Counted from the first letter of the stretch, positions 21,540 through 32,200 are shown. The stretch is DNA of 64,000 nucleotides from Prostheceraeus crozeri (GCA_907163375.1 CAJQUW010005236.1:248001-312000); one strand, 5' to 3'. Translations and numbers: made by a program. The notes: generated from the sequence alone by a model not told the origin.

Positions 21540-22590
21540 TCCACGGTAATCTGAGTCCGGTCAGGCTTGCTTATTGATATTTTCTTAGGGACAATATCCA
21601 GCTCTTTGCAGAACTCTTGTAATCCAGTCACACTATTCAATGAGTTTTGAGCATCAACTTCAACAGTTGCGTTATCATACATTCAGTTGTAAACCTCCAT
21701 GCAGTTTGAACAATGTCCGCTTGTTAACTTCGCTGGATGCTTGTCGTCCGTCGCTTTCATGATCCTTGTCACCGCGGTTCTTCGACCACTTTGGTTGGCA
21801 TAGTTGTCATCCACGACTGCTTCCATCAGAGATCAAAATGACGTTGTTAGCATATTGTTCCCCATAGGAGTTGGATTGGACTTCTTGTAGGACGTCCAAA
21901 ATTCGGAAGAAAAATGGTGAAATTCCAAAATGTCGGTCCAAAATTCGATGAAATTCGGAGCAACTTTTAAGAACAGGGCATCATTGCGGCCATTGGAGGG
22001 AAGCAGGCTGATAATTTTTTTAGAAAGTCGGACTGGACAATGTTCAACTTTCTCAGACGGACATACTAGTACAGTCTTTGGTTCATGGTGAATCACCATG
22101 AGTGATGTTGGTTCAAGCCGTGGTTTTTATTCAATGAGGTAATTCCTGTATGCTGCAAGACTTCGGTATCATTTAAGAGAACGATGCCCAAATTACCGTG
22201 TTCTCTCATAGATCATTGTCGCAGTTTTCTTCCACCTCTTAATTCATATTGAATTGAGAGCAGGTATAAGGATGTTCTGTTCAATTTCTGAGGATAGGTT
22301 CCCCCAAGTCCCCGCGTTTCCAAAGATCGTCTTCCTGCTCTACTACGATGGGCATTGCTCTTTTGACTGATTTATTATTGTCTTCTCCCGCAGTCTCTTT
22401 CATCGCACCTTCTAGTGCTTCCTTATGTTTAAGCCAGAAATTAAGACCACACATTAACTGCTTTAGTGACGAGCTGGAACATTTCGATCCGTCAGCTTTC
22501 CTAACATCAATAAAGAAGACTAAAGCGCTGAGTTCAGATTGCCTTTGTTTTAAGCTTTTGTTAGGGTAACATGACCGTCATCATATGATT
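21540..22590 (-). pseudogene. Crypton-like tyrosine recombinase, copy E (decayed)
   Basis: On the minus strand the N-terminal half reads VFFIDVRKADGSKCSSSSLKQ and LMCGLNFWLK (about 22420-22530), then AMPIVVEQEDDLWKRGDLGE (about 22295-22355). This is the pattern of KIAA1958/DUF3504-type proteins (VRKKDGxEYP, then xxEEDxxLWxxGxLG). The catalytic half contains VEHCPVRLSKK (about 22020-22050), NQSGRRTAVTRIMKA (about 21750-21790) and a GH box (about 21715). Here the first box is SGRRT, unlike the HCIR of copies A and B, so this is a second subfamily. Frames change several times. Dead copy. Confidence 0.6.
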
Positions 22591-22849
22591 GTAGAGAAGG
22601 ACAAAATTGTAATATTTTGATCAAATCTTTTAGTGGACGCGTGGACGAATCTGACCGACCGGCTAAATTTCTCTCATCTGTTCTCCATCATCACATCCGT
22701 GAATGGTAGCTGAAATGATATCCAGTATCAGTTATTGTGAGCAATAAGTCTTAAAAAGTTAAATTAATAGAACACTATCTCGGCTGCGCAGCCTCGTCTG
22801 TGTCTGATATTTCTGCCCTAAAAATCCATGATATAATGCTACATTCTAT

Positions 22850-23045
22850 GAAGCCAGAAGGTCAAGAAGATGTAGAAATCCGAGGATTTTCTTGCCCGCT
22901 GGAGTTATGGAATATCTTACTCTCTAAATGTACTAAATCTATGGTAAATCTCCAATAAGCAAGGTGATTATACGAATCTTTCTATGACAATTTATCTTGC
23001 CCTCCCAGAAGGGCAAGATGAAAATATTGCGCTGGAACATTTTTT
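22850..23045. repeat. Dispersed short repeat, copy 1, with GGGCAAG hairpin
   Basis: About 190 bp that recur at 45521-45725 in the same orientation. Both copies share GATTTTCTTGCCCG, a CCAATAAnCAA(G/T)G(T/C)GATTATAC block and a hairpin. In this copy the hairpin is perfect: ATCTTGCCCT, a 6-base loop, AGGGCAAGAT (about 22996-23021). It could be a small SINE or MITE; I see no tRNA-like promoter and no target duplication. Confidence 0.6.
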
Positions 23046-23359
23046 ATATTATAAAGTATACCAGATTATCACATAGTTGTAGAATCGAATCAGAATCGCT
23101 TCTATATTTGATAGAATTTGTTCCCATGGAAAATCTTAGTAGAGAGGGATTCTATCGCGGATATCTGTGGTCTTAATAATCTGGCATACTTTATAACGGA
23201 TAGAGGATAGCTGTGCCACGCCTGTCTTACTCCTTGAGAATGCGAGCCGGCTCTCGAAAGCTCGAACGTGTAAATAGTTTTTAGCAATAAAATGCAAATA
23301 TTTTTAGTAGTAACTTGTTGTTGGTGAGACGAGACAAATTGTTGTGATATCCACAATGA

Positions 23360-23575
23360 AAGCAACGATAGCTATACGATTCTCTAGGACATACCTCGTG
23401 AAATAATTTGATATATCCCTCGGGCTAAAGCCATCGGGATTCATCAAATAATTTCCCTCTCTACATCCCAGAGAATCGCATAGCCATCTTCTATCCATTA
23501 CATAGAGAAGGAAATTAAGTGATAAATCCCAAGGTCCTTATCCCGATGGGTTTATCAAATAGTTTCACGAGCCGT
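23360..23575. repeat. Fold-back (palindromic) sequence
   Basis: Two arms of about 70 bp face each other. The left arm, from about 23392 (CTCGTGAAATAATTTGATA...), matches the reverse complement of the right arm ending at about 23574 (...TATCAAATAGTTTCACGAG). A second, shorter pair (GATTCTCTAGGA near 23379 and TCCCAGAGAATC near 23465) lies within it. The arms are about 80% alike by eye. It is probably a small fold-back MITE; no flanking duplication was established. Confidence 0.55.
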
Positions 23576-23589
23576 CGAAGGAAATTGTT

Positions 23590-24240
23590 GGCATGTGCAC
23601 TGTGCAGTGAAACGAGCTCACTTTTCCACACTCACGAGTCCGAAGCTTTCCTGCACTATCGTCTCCAGAGCCTTCATCCGTCTTCGACTTCCTGAGATGT
23701 CATTGTCGTCGTCATCGTGCAGAATTGTTAACATGGAGGCTGATAGTCTTTCCTTGGCATCAGATTTCAGAATGGATCAGGCCATTTCGGTTGCATTCAG
23801 CATGAGGTTATAGGGAGCTAGGCGAAGAAGGTGGTGTTGACGAAAACTTTCTTCGGTGAAAACGTCCTGGAGCTTGCTATGACATGTCGCATTGTCAGTT
23901 ACCAAAGCGACTGGATGGCCTCGTAAGCTTGATTTGCTTTGTGCAAGCATTCGCGTACCCATGTGTCCGCTGCTGGAATTTTGAAGGACGCACGGCGGAC
24001 TTGATGGTGGAGCAGAACATTATTTAATATGCAGTCAGTCATATGAACGTTCATGAGCCGCTTCTTGATCTTCCCAAATTCCCTTCGTCCATTTATGGTA
24101 TTGGAAGTCTATGTGACTGAAAGACAAGTACGCTTCGTGTTTAGTCTTCCCGTTTCCTATTGCTCTCAAGACTGTTGACGTTTTCAGGCTGAAAGCGTAT
24201 CTGCTTCAGAGTTAACAATAAATTCTCGAGGTGGCCGCGT
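23590..24240 (-). pseudogene. IS630/Tc1-superfamily transposase C-terminal remnant
   Basis: The minus strand contains PVALVTDNATCHSKLQDVF (about 23850-23910), then LLRLAPYNLMLNATEMA (about 23775-23825), which corresponds to the second Asp and the LAPYSPxLNPIExxW third-residue box of IS630-like transposases. The usual Trp after EMA is a TGA. The frame continues with SILKSDAKERLSASM and a tail to about 23590. It differs from the copy at 4870-5240. It abuts a Crypton-like remnant on the same strand and may have inserted into it. Confidence 0.6.
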
Positions 24241-24439
24241 ACGCATTCTTTGGAAATACTCAAACTGATTTGCATTGATGGCAACGGTAATTTGCTTCAA
24301 AGTTTTTTCTTGGATCGTCTTCGTAAACTTTGCCATGAATTCTTTGTACACGGTCTCCTTTTCAGTTCTTCTAGCTCCCCGCTTATCGTCATGGGATTCT
24401 CTGGATATTCATCGACAAATCTGGATATCCATGATAGTA

Positions 24440-25200
24440 GAACCCTTAAGCACTCTTTGAACAAAAGAGAGCAGATCTTGTAGGATTGTTTGAGCTTTGA
24501 AATGCTCGTGTGTGTTTTTACTCCATTCTGGTACAATTAAATCCGAAACGTTTGTTTTTTGACATGTTTTCTGTATACTCTAGATATTCTTTTCCGTCGG
24601 CATCAATTTTTAATTTTTATTTGTGAATTGTCTCCATATTGTAAGTCTCGATGCTCTTTGCAAGCTCTCAAACTGAAATGTAGTCTGATGTGATAAAGAA
24701 ATGTCTTAATCAATTTTTAAGAATTTGATGTTCCGAAGGCACCACTGTCCCACAGCAGATCTTCCTCTTTCAAAAAAGTGTTTGCTCGCTTAGGTGGACT
24801 CATGCAGCCGAGTCGAGCAGACTTTTTTCATTTGAGCGTCGAGGCTTCCTCTACTTTTTTGAAAATCTTTATCTTTAAAAAATGAAAATTGCCATTTTCT
24901 TTGAGTTCTAAAGTAATATTGAATCATGGTTGCCATCGTTTTCAATGTCTATGCGGGATAACGGTTCCAATCCACTTTCCTAACATCAACAAAAGAGAAG
25001 CGCAGACAGTAATCTAAATCGCTTGGCAAAAACTCATCTAAACTTTTCAAAACTTTAGGAACATCATCAATTCGAACTCGCCATTCTTTTAACCACAAGT
25101 TAGATACGCGCATAACCCACTTCATTTTGATTATGGTGTTCTTGCAATGACTGCTTTGAATGTCTTCCAGAACTTCACTGATGCGCAATGAAATCTTGAT
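24440..25200 (-). pseudogene. Crypton-like tyrosine recombinase, copy F (decayed)
   Basis: Minus-strand pieces in order are MKWVMRVSNLWLKEWRVR (about 25070-25125), LDYCLRFSFVDVRKVDWNRYP (about 24950-25015), LDAQMKKVC (about 24820-24850) and EEDLLWDSGAFG (about 24735-24775). The last is DGKEYLEYTENMSKN (about 24555-24600), the TD.DGKEYL.YTE..SKN box of the KIAA1958/DUF3504 group. The catalytic C-terminus is missing or replaced by the IS630-like remnant at 23590-24240. Several frameshifts are present. The longest single frame here has no function of its own. Confidence 0.55.
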
Positions 25201-25259
25201 GTAGACATGATTGACCCGAGTACTGTTGATAATGATAATGGACAACTTAAATAACATAG

Positions 25260-26464
25260 ATCAAATTTCAAACTTTTTACCATGCTATTCTTCGTAATCT
25301 GAGTGGGCATTCTCCTGATAACGGTGCAATTTTATATGCGTATCCATTGACTTCTAGGAGATTTCATGGTTATTAAGAGAAGAATACACGGGTCCTTGTA
25401 TTCTCGCAAAAGAAAACTATGAATTTTATGAAAATGCTGTTTAATGCGTGTATGATAAAGCACTGATATTCGGACCGATGCGGATTTAAGTTAAAACTAT
25501 ATTCATCTACGTACACATGTATTGTGTCGATAGCATATTAACGCAGTGTTATTTTAGCGAGACTGTTAATGAGACAATATATTGTTTCAAATATCACATG
25601 CTACAGTAGTATTGATGTCGAGTCATCATAAGCCTGATGAACTACTCGATTATTTGAAACTTCAAGGTGGACAGTATTGTTATGTACATCTTTCATTCAT
25701 GAATTATATACTTGATGTGTTTTTGATTTCACGTAGTGTGAAAAGAAGTTAAATCCAATTTCATCGACACTAAGTTCACAAAAAATAATGTTCATTGTAA
25801 GATTAATCTATTACTTTTTGAACTCTTTAAGAAAACTGATGCATCGACTTAATTAAATGTTGTAAAACCTTAACATGTAAAAGGAAGAAAATTAATTAAC
25901 TAAAGCAAACACCAGATGACGATTCTATTCTATAAACATTTGCGTTATGATTCTTCAACGTAAAGCAAGAAGTCCAATTTTCAAAATTAAAGAAAGGTGC
26001 ATTAAAATCTTAGAAATAGCCGACTCTTTCCAACTCCAAGGGCATTAAAATGTTCATTTGTCTCTAGTCGCCCAAAAAGACATCCTTTTCATTAGCATGG
26101 ATAAAAATTATGCCATAAATCAAGCATAGGCTAAAAGTATTTGAGTTGCGATTTAATGTGTCAATTAGTCAACGTGAACTTACAATTCAAATTTTGCTAA
26201 ATAGTAGGAAATAAAAACTGATTTCGCTAACGCAATACACTTTGGATGCTTTGAAATAACAAAACAATTATTGATAAAAATCATCTCTGATTGAGTTTTA
26301 GCTATTCAAAGCGCAACAGTGCTGATTTCAATTGAAATGTTTATTGATTTGTGCAGTTGAGCTATAATACACGTACATCTGGTTTGAACTAAGTACGTGT
26401 ACTAGAATTCAAATTTTTAGCAGTCTGTCTATGTTGACTTACTTTGTCATTATGCTTATGCTAT
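25260..26464. other. No gene recognised
   Basis: A long AT-rich stretch on both strands with frequent stops. I see no coding, repeat or structural signal. Confidence 0.45.
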
Positions 26465-26634
26465 TCAAGAAAACAAGTTCTTCGAATCCAATGTTGTTTG
26501 TAAAATAAGTGTCTAAAAATTACAAGGCGAATTTTTGTGCCTTCATAGGTACACATCTTCAGTTAATTTGTAATTCTTGCAATTTTTAGACACTTTATTT
26601 AAAAATATTGGATTCTAAGAGCTTGTTTTCTTGA
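26465..26634. repeat. 170-bp fold-back MITE-like palindrome
   Basis: The left arm begins TCAAGAAAACAAG and the right arm ends CTTGTTTTCTTGA. Each arm is about 60 bp, and they are close to 85% complementary by eye (both contain the AAGTGTCTAAAAATT core). The roughly 50-base loop has no coding signal. It looks like a small non-autonomous inverted-repeat element, or a cruciform-prone sequence. Confidence 0.7.
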
Positions 26635-27108
26635 TCATTAAACTTCAGAATCCCAATCATGATGCCAAAAACTTGTGTTATTCATTTTGAATCAATTGAT
26701 ATAAAATGGCATCACAAGATTAGTCGTCTATACCCAATGTACTTTGTATTCAGTCAAGTTGCTTATCCATAGGAATGTAGGCCAAACAAAGTGCTGGCAG
26801 ATTGACAACGGTTGATACTGTTAGGCAAATTGCATTCTTTTCAAATTGGTTTTACGCATGAATTGCATATATAATACATGCTTGATGACTCTATCTTCTA
26901 TTTTCAGATCTGATTGAAGTAATTAGAATTCTATGTCTGGAAAATACTATCCTACTTCCCAATGTAATTAGAGATTCTCACAAGTTGCATAGATAATCAG
27001 CGCCACCCGAGAGAACGGATAAAAGGCTGAAGTATTAGCTAGTTTTTCGAGAATTTCGCTTGTCAAGATTTGATTAATGGCAAATGGCTGTATTCTTATT
27101 CACCATAC
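26635..27108. other. No gene recognised
   Basis: AT-rich spacer before a Tc1-like terminus. Nothing supportable. Confidence 0.4.
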
Positions 27109-27110
27109 TA

Positions 27111-27480
27111 CAGTGCGCGACAAAATAATGGAAATCCCTACGAATTTCCTCTATTTTTACATATTAATGAAAAATAAGCTATTGTTCAGATAAGGTTTAT
27201 ATTACAATGATCAAAAAAGTTCAGTATACCTTCCGGATCGTCAAAAATCATTTGAAACTGTTAATATTCAGTTTGACCTCCATTTTGATTTATGACCTGT
27301 TTAACACGCCTAGGCTAGAATCAAATTCTGGCATATTTGTGAAAGTTCGCCATAGTTATTCCAAACTTTCGAAAAGTTTGAAATCCGTTCTTGTCTTAGT
27401 GAACATTTCTGAACTCTCAGACGTTGTCTTACTATGGCCCATAGGTTTTCTAGGGTCTCTAATAAAGTTTTAATAAATTT
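27111..27480 (-). pseudogene. Tc1/mariner transposase C-terminus with one terminal repeat
   Basis: A TA at 27109-27110 is followed by CAGTGCGCGACAAAATAATG, a typical Tc1-type terminus. On the minus strand just inside it, RVKQVINQNGGQTEY and a stop (about 27249-27300) match the RVQAVIKAKGGxTKY ending of Tc1 transposases. Upstream pieces resemble the LWxxL..W..I segment. The catalytic core and the other terminus are gone, so this is a truncated end, joined to Crypton-like sequence at about 27480. Confidence 0.6.
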
Positions 27481-28020
27481 CCTTGGTGAATCTCTTCTCT
27501 CCCTTCTGGTTCAACTTTCCTCTCATTGTACTCCATCATTGCATCATTGAGACTAATTCCTGATTCATTTAATTCTCTATCACTGAAAATTCTCCTATCA
27601 CGCTATAAAAGATGCTTCATATGATATCAGATTCCTTGAAAATGTCTTTTAATGTCGTTGCGGGATATTCCTCTTGATTATTCTTCCGAATTTCAAAAGC
27701 AAAGTACCAGAGCAGACTGTCAGTTCCCTTTAAACAATTGTTCGAAATCTTTGAAAACATACAATCCATTAACTATTCCACTTTTCTGGCGATTATGTAA
27801 CCATTCTTTGAAGATATCTGCTGCCCATTTTGATTTTCGAAAGGAATTATTTGGCACTGTTACATTGCTCGTCTTCTGATGTAGGGCTTTTAAATCGATT
27901 ATATGTTGGATTTTCATTGTCAGTATCATTAGTATGCGGATTTTGACAATGAGTGGTTATCATATTGAAAAAATCATTATCTAAGTCAAGATCAATGTCT
28001 ACATTCACTTTTGCCATCTT
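27481..28020 (-). pseudogene. Crypton-like recombinase N-terminal remnant, copy C
   Basis: From an ATG near 28017 the minus strand encodes an acidic leader (VDIDLDLDNDFF). After a frame change it reads NNSFRKSKWAADIFKEWLHN (about 27785-27845), and after another, SLLWYFAFEIRKNNQEEYPA (about 27660-27720). This is the order NTxKxTxWAxxxFxxW, then L..F..EVRKxxxxEYP, seen at the N-terminus of DUF3504/KIAA1958-type recombinases. The catalytic half is absent. Confidence 0.5.
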
Positions 28021-28255
28021 ACTCCAGAATTTGACTTTGAAATGAAGCATAGCTTAGATGATGTGAATTTCAAATTTGGATCTTAGATTTCTTTTGGAGC
28101 ATTTTATTATTTAGACTTTCCATGATACTTATCATAGACTACAGACATTTAGACGGGACATGGATATCATGAAATAAATCAAAAGTTCACAAATCATAGA
28201 CTGCTTATAATTCAATCGGAAGTTGTATTGCTCATTTGAATCACTTTGACGACCT

Positions 28256-28680
28256 ATGTCCCGCGTGAGCCAGAGTAGGTTCAGTCCTCCTTCTCCACTG
28301 TACTCGGTCGTTCACCATCAAGGCATTCACTCCCTGCGACGTCATATCGGCGCTCATAGCTACCTACCAGGTTTTCTTCGGACGGTCTCGGTTCCCTTTT
28401 TCCCCGCCACTCAAATGTATGATGCCTTCTTTAGGGGAGATGGCGCTGCACATGTCCAAACCATGTCAGCCTTTTCGATCTTGTCACTTCTTGAATAGGG
28501 ATATCTCTACACTTGCTCGTATTTCATTGTTGGTCTTCTTGCGATCCAGCATTGTGTAGCCCTGCATTCACCTTAGCATTCGCATCTCGGCAATGTGAAG
28601 TCTCTGTTCATCCGCCTTAAGGGGCCTAACACCCAGAACCATGCAGCTCCACCATTGAAGAGTACATCTTGCGCTTGGTC
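28256..28680 (-). pseudogene. RTE-like LINE E, C-terminal part
   Basis: Decayed minus-strand frames give EMRMLRWMQGYTMLDRKK (about 28545-28600), RLTWFGHVQRH (about 28440-28475) and QWRRRTEPTLAHAG (about 28265-28305). This is the connection and C-terminal region of RTE/BovB-like proteins. The matching RT segment lies at 29173-29570 on the same strand, and the gap between them is filled by a plus-strand LINE fragment. Many stops; an old copy. Confidence 0.6.
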
Positions 28681-28689
28681 TTGAGGGGG

Positions 28690-29075
28690 CATTCTTTTTA
28701 AAGAAATTTCCATCTTTGAAGAAAGCCGATCTAATTAAAGTCTACTATGCGTATATTCTAGGTATCCTGGAATACAACTCTCCTTTGTTTGTCGGACTGA
28801 TTAATAAGAAATCTAGAAAATTAGAATCAACGGTGTCATCGCATCATCTGCGTCTTTGGATGCAACTGCGACAAATTCATCCGTGTTCAGCACCAAACCA
28901 TGAAATGCTTTCTCAATTTATCAGATACTAAGAACATCCTCTACAATGTCTTTCCCAAAAAACCAGGAACTCGCGTCGATTTCAACAACCTCTCTCCAAA
29001 ACCAAGCAAGCGTCGCGCCAATTCGCTTGTACCACTTTGCATATCTTTGTACACTCGTCTTTATGTTTGAATTAA
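28690..29075 (+). pseudogene. LINE 3' fragment of CR1/Jockey style, nested in LINE E
   Basis: The plus strand encodes KKADLIKVYYAYILGILEYNSPLF (split here over about 28716-28790), the RSDLLxxYxxxIRSVLEYCSPLF box that follows RT in many CR1/Jockey-group elements. Further decayed sequence reaches VPLCISLYTRLYV and a stop near 29071. A fragment of the same style lies at 41590-42215. Its position between two halves of a minus-strand LINE suggests an insertion, but I could not fix the target duplication. Confidence 0.5.
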
Positions 29076-29172
29076 AATTGTAGCATTTTCTTGCCTTGAA
29101 CCGCCATTTCTGACCGCACAGCAGTTTGATTATTTTAGTGTTTGATTTTTTGATCAAATGTGTCTTATTACT

Positions 29173-29570
29173 TCATGACTTGTATAACGACCGATTTTCA
29201 TTCATAAGAAATACGCTTTCTATTCTGGAACTGGAATTAGCTTCTTCCAACTGCTTCATCCATATTTCACACCGTCTGATGTCACTTGCACTGGTCACTT
29301 CCGCATTTACCATGAACCCAGATACTTGAAGCAGCACTCGTTCTTCAATGGTGAACCGGGAAACTCTATCGCTTCTCTTCCCGGATAACAGATACTCCGA
29401 CTTGGAGTGACTTATTCTGAGGCCGTTGTTCCCAAAAGCTGTTTTTACCATGAGGTCGTCGGCGTAAAGCTTATCCCAGGGACCACCTTTTCTGCACTCT
29501 TTGGAAATGACATCCATTATTACAGCAAAAAGGAAGGGAGTTAGTGCCGACTGCCGAGCTGTGATGCAGC
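29173..29570 (-). pseudogene. RTE-like LINE E, reverse transcriptase part
   Basis: The minus strand reads MDVISKECRKGGPWDKLYADDL (YADD at about 29450-29465), then NNGLRISHSKSEYLLSG (about 29355-29420) and VSGFMVNAEVTSASDIRR, a clear RTE/BovB-style palm with its following segment. The upstream RT motifs are missing. It pairs with 28256-28680 as the two halves of one interrupted copy. Confidence 0.65.
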
Positions 29571-29689
29571 CCTACCGAGAGCGGAAAAGACGCTTTGCTT
29601 GATTCTCATGACCGATTCCCATTAACATTGCTATAATGTTGTCATTCGATGTAATGTAAAAACAATCTTGGTGTCAGGAAATGCTTGAT

Positions 29690-30280
29690 ATAACTGGAAA
29701 ACACAAAGTGTAGACACCTGCTTGGAAAATGTTAATATCGAGTTGCTCCTTTGGAAGCAGCAGTTTCTTGCTCATACACCATGATCGCAATGAGTGTTTG
29801 TGGTATTGCAGACCATTCCTTCATCACTTCTGGTGCCAAGTCTTTGAGAGATTCGTATTGATCGCCTGGAAATCGCTCTTCCAAGGTGATCCGACTTCTG
29901 TTCAATAGGATTGATGTCCGAACTTTTGCCTGGCCGCTCCATGTGGGTGTAATCTGTCTATTTTGTGTATTCGGTCAATAATGGAAACTTAATACGACGA
30001 TAGCTGCTAAGTTCTCACTGAGGCGACGACAAATCATTGATTGTGAGAATGCCTCAAGATTATAGCGAGTTCTTCTTGAAGTTTTGGTAAGCTGGCAAAT
30101 GTATTGTTTCAGCAGTCGCTATGACACGATCTGTATCGTCAGAATCCATTACTAGAGGTCGTCGTGATCTCAACCTGTCTTCAACGTTATCAGTTTCAAA
30201 ATGATGCTTCACTTGGTCGGACAGTAGATCTTTCAATTCAAAAATGAGATGCAATTACCCATACGATCACCTTGCAACTT
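29690..30280 (-). pseudogene. Tc1/mariner transposase remnant
   Basis: Minus-strand pieces show the N-terminal linker HFETDNVEDRLRSRRPLVMD (about 30140-30210). They also show SSDINPIEQ (about 29895-29920) with the third catalytic acidic residue, then KDLAPEVMKEWSAIPQTLI (about 29790-29850) and a KGATRY-like ending near 29740. The core between the linker and NPIE is largely deleted or unreadable. It differs from the copy at 35262. A terminal repeat may lie near 29700, but I found no partner. Confidence 0.55.
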
Positions 30281-30529
30281 CTTCTAGAGCAATAATTCTT
30301 CAACGTATTACTTCAGATGCGTTCAGTTTCAAATAAATGCAAAATCGGACGGAGTAAATGAAAAAGAATGACTGATATCGTCATTTCATTCAAAAGTTGA
30401 TTTCTCTGTACAATCGATGTCTCCATTACTTAATCTTCATTTTTTTGCTGATGTAGTGATGTTCGACTGTGGCACGGCGATATTTGTTGGTTGAGTAATG
30501 TTTGATTGTTACTCAAATTCATTTGACTT

Positions 30530-31110
30530 TTATAGCTTTCTGCAGTTTGATCTATAAAGTGTCCAACTTTTCTTGATCAACTGGGTGCCACCTTTCCCAT
30601 GCAACCTTCTCTGAATGCGGTGTATGAGACCTCCATCAGTCAACCCAGAAAATACCTTGAAAATATACTTATGCTGTGTCAAAATCGAATGAATTTTCTG
30701 CAATTGCTTTATCATCTTGCAAACTATGCGGTTGAGCTTGTTTTTACGCGTGTTCCAACAGCCAGGGATGACAATTTTTTTCATTTCACCATCATAATAT
30801 GTTTTGCGAAAACCTGAGAAATTTATTGTTGCATGATTGAACATTGGAGTCTCGGACATTGGAAATCTACGAAGAGGCGGCATAAAGTTTCGGGTTTATA
30901 ATGTTCACCATTTTCGTCTCACGCTTCAATAGTTAGAAATTCCTTCCAATAGTTGAGTTCTGTGTATGAAGTGTTTGTTGGATCAATTGGCACACATGTG
31001 TAGAGCTGCTGATTGTTTAAGTCTTTCCCCTTGTTTCACTCTTCTGCACCGAGTTTCCAAGGATTGAATGCCTGTTCAGCAATTTTCGCGATATTGCTCA
31101 GGATCGAAAA
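30530..31110 (-). pseudogene. Crypton-like recombinase N-terminal remnant, copy D
   Basis: On the minus strand, DLNNQQLYTC and ELNYWKEFLTIEA (about 30945-31000) lead to KPETLCRLFVDF (about 30865-30900), FRKTYYDGEMKK (about 30785-30820) and, after a frame change, LSSLAVGTR (about 30745-30770). The order matches the SAM-like N-terminal domain of DUF3504 recombinases, where FRxxLDxxMKxL..G(V/L)GT.. is diagnostic. No catalytic box follows. Copies C and D show the same truncation. Confidence 0.5.
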
Positions 31111-32200
31111 TGTCTTCATATTATAAACTGCTTCAGTACTGTCTTCGCCAAATCTTGTGTCATTTGTTGCAAGATGGAAACTCGCTTTTGTGTTAAACTC
31201 CATCGTATTGCCATTAATGTGAAAGTTTTGAATCATTGTGATAGAATGACAATTGGAGTCAGTTTCCACTAGGGCACAATTTGTAATTTCTTTGATAGTG
31301 CTCAGTGTTGCGATTTGCGCGTTTTTACACGCTTGCGCGTTTTTCTTTGATGATTTGCGCATGCAAGCGTGTTTTTTTCCATTTTTACCCAATTTGTACG
31401 TTTGATGATATACTCAGGGATGGATGTCATTTCTCTGATAGTGCTATAACATGGACTCCTACATACATAGCAGATTGCTATTTACGCGTCACAGTATTTC
31501 CTTCATTTTCCAAAGAAGAAGGATTCAAAACATCTTGTGCTTAAGTACGAGCGGACACCTTTCAATTGGTGCAGTTCTATGAAATGTGTGAGTATTTTGA
31601 AGCGAAGCACGCAGAGTCATGAAAAATAGATTGAAATTAATGCCATGCGTGTGGTATTATCACACGAGTCGAAGCGAAAAAGTAGACGTTGTACTGGATT
31701 GTTTGAAAGTTAAATCTGATTTCTATTCTCATCTTTGCACAAATCACTTGCGATTGCGATTCAATCAGATTTAAAGCATTATTATCATCTGCAACTTTCA
31801 GCGACGACGGAGAGCGGAGAGACTGATTTGCGACAATCTGTTTATCATTTTCAAAATAAGTTGTCAAAAGATCTTCATCAACATTGATAGCGTTGGTGAG
31901 AAAATGGGTGGGTGTAAGTCAACATAAGCATTAATCAGCTGCTTTAGAAGTGTTGTCTCAGTTGATAAGGAGAATTATTCTTAACAAAGACAATCTCTCC
32001 TTTTCTAAATTTTTTGAGAAGTCGAAGAACAGGACATTGAGTTAGATCATCTTTACTCAAAATACTATCAAAAATTCTCAATCTATGACCATGAAAGGTG
32101 GAGGAGTTTTCTGCATCGATAATTTGTGAAATCTTTTCAGTTTTCTTCGGGAGGGAAAGTTCTCTGACTGGTTCTTGATTTAATTCACCCATCGTCAGTC
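31111..32200 (-). other. Unassigned minus-strand coding-like patches
   Basis: Three minus-strand frames (31036-31392, 31637-31867, 31944-32192) have ordinary amino-acid composition, but I recognise no family. They could be the decayed upstream part of Crypton copy D or a separate old element. A hairpin with arms ACACGCTTGCGCG and GCGCATGCAAGCGTGT sits at about 31327-31372, between two imperfect copies of ATTTCTTTGATAGTGCT (31286-31302 and 31429-31445). Confidence 0.25.

Noticed and set aside
22630..22700. hAT-like phrase VDAWTNLTDRLNF on the plus strand
   Set aside because: Too short, no catalytic or dimerisation motif nearby, and the adjacent sequence is better explained by Crypton copy E on the other strand.
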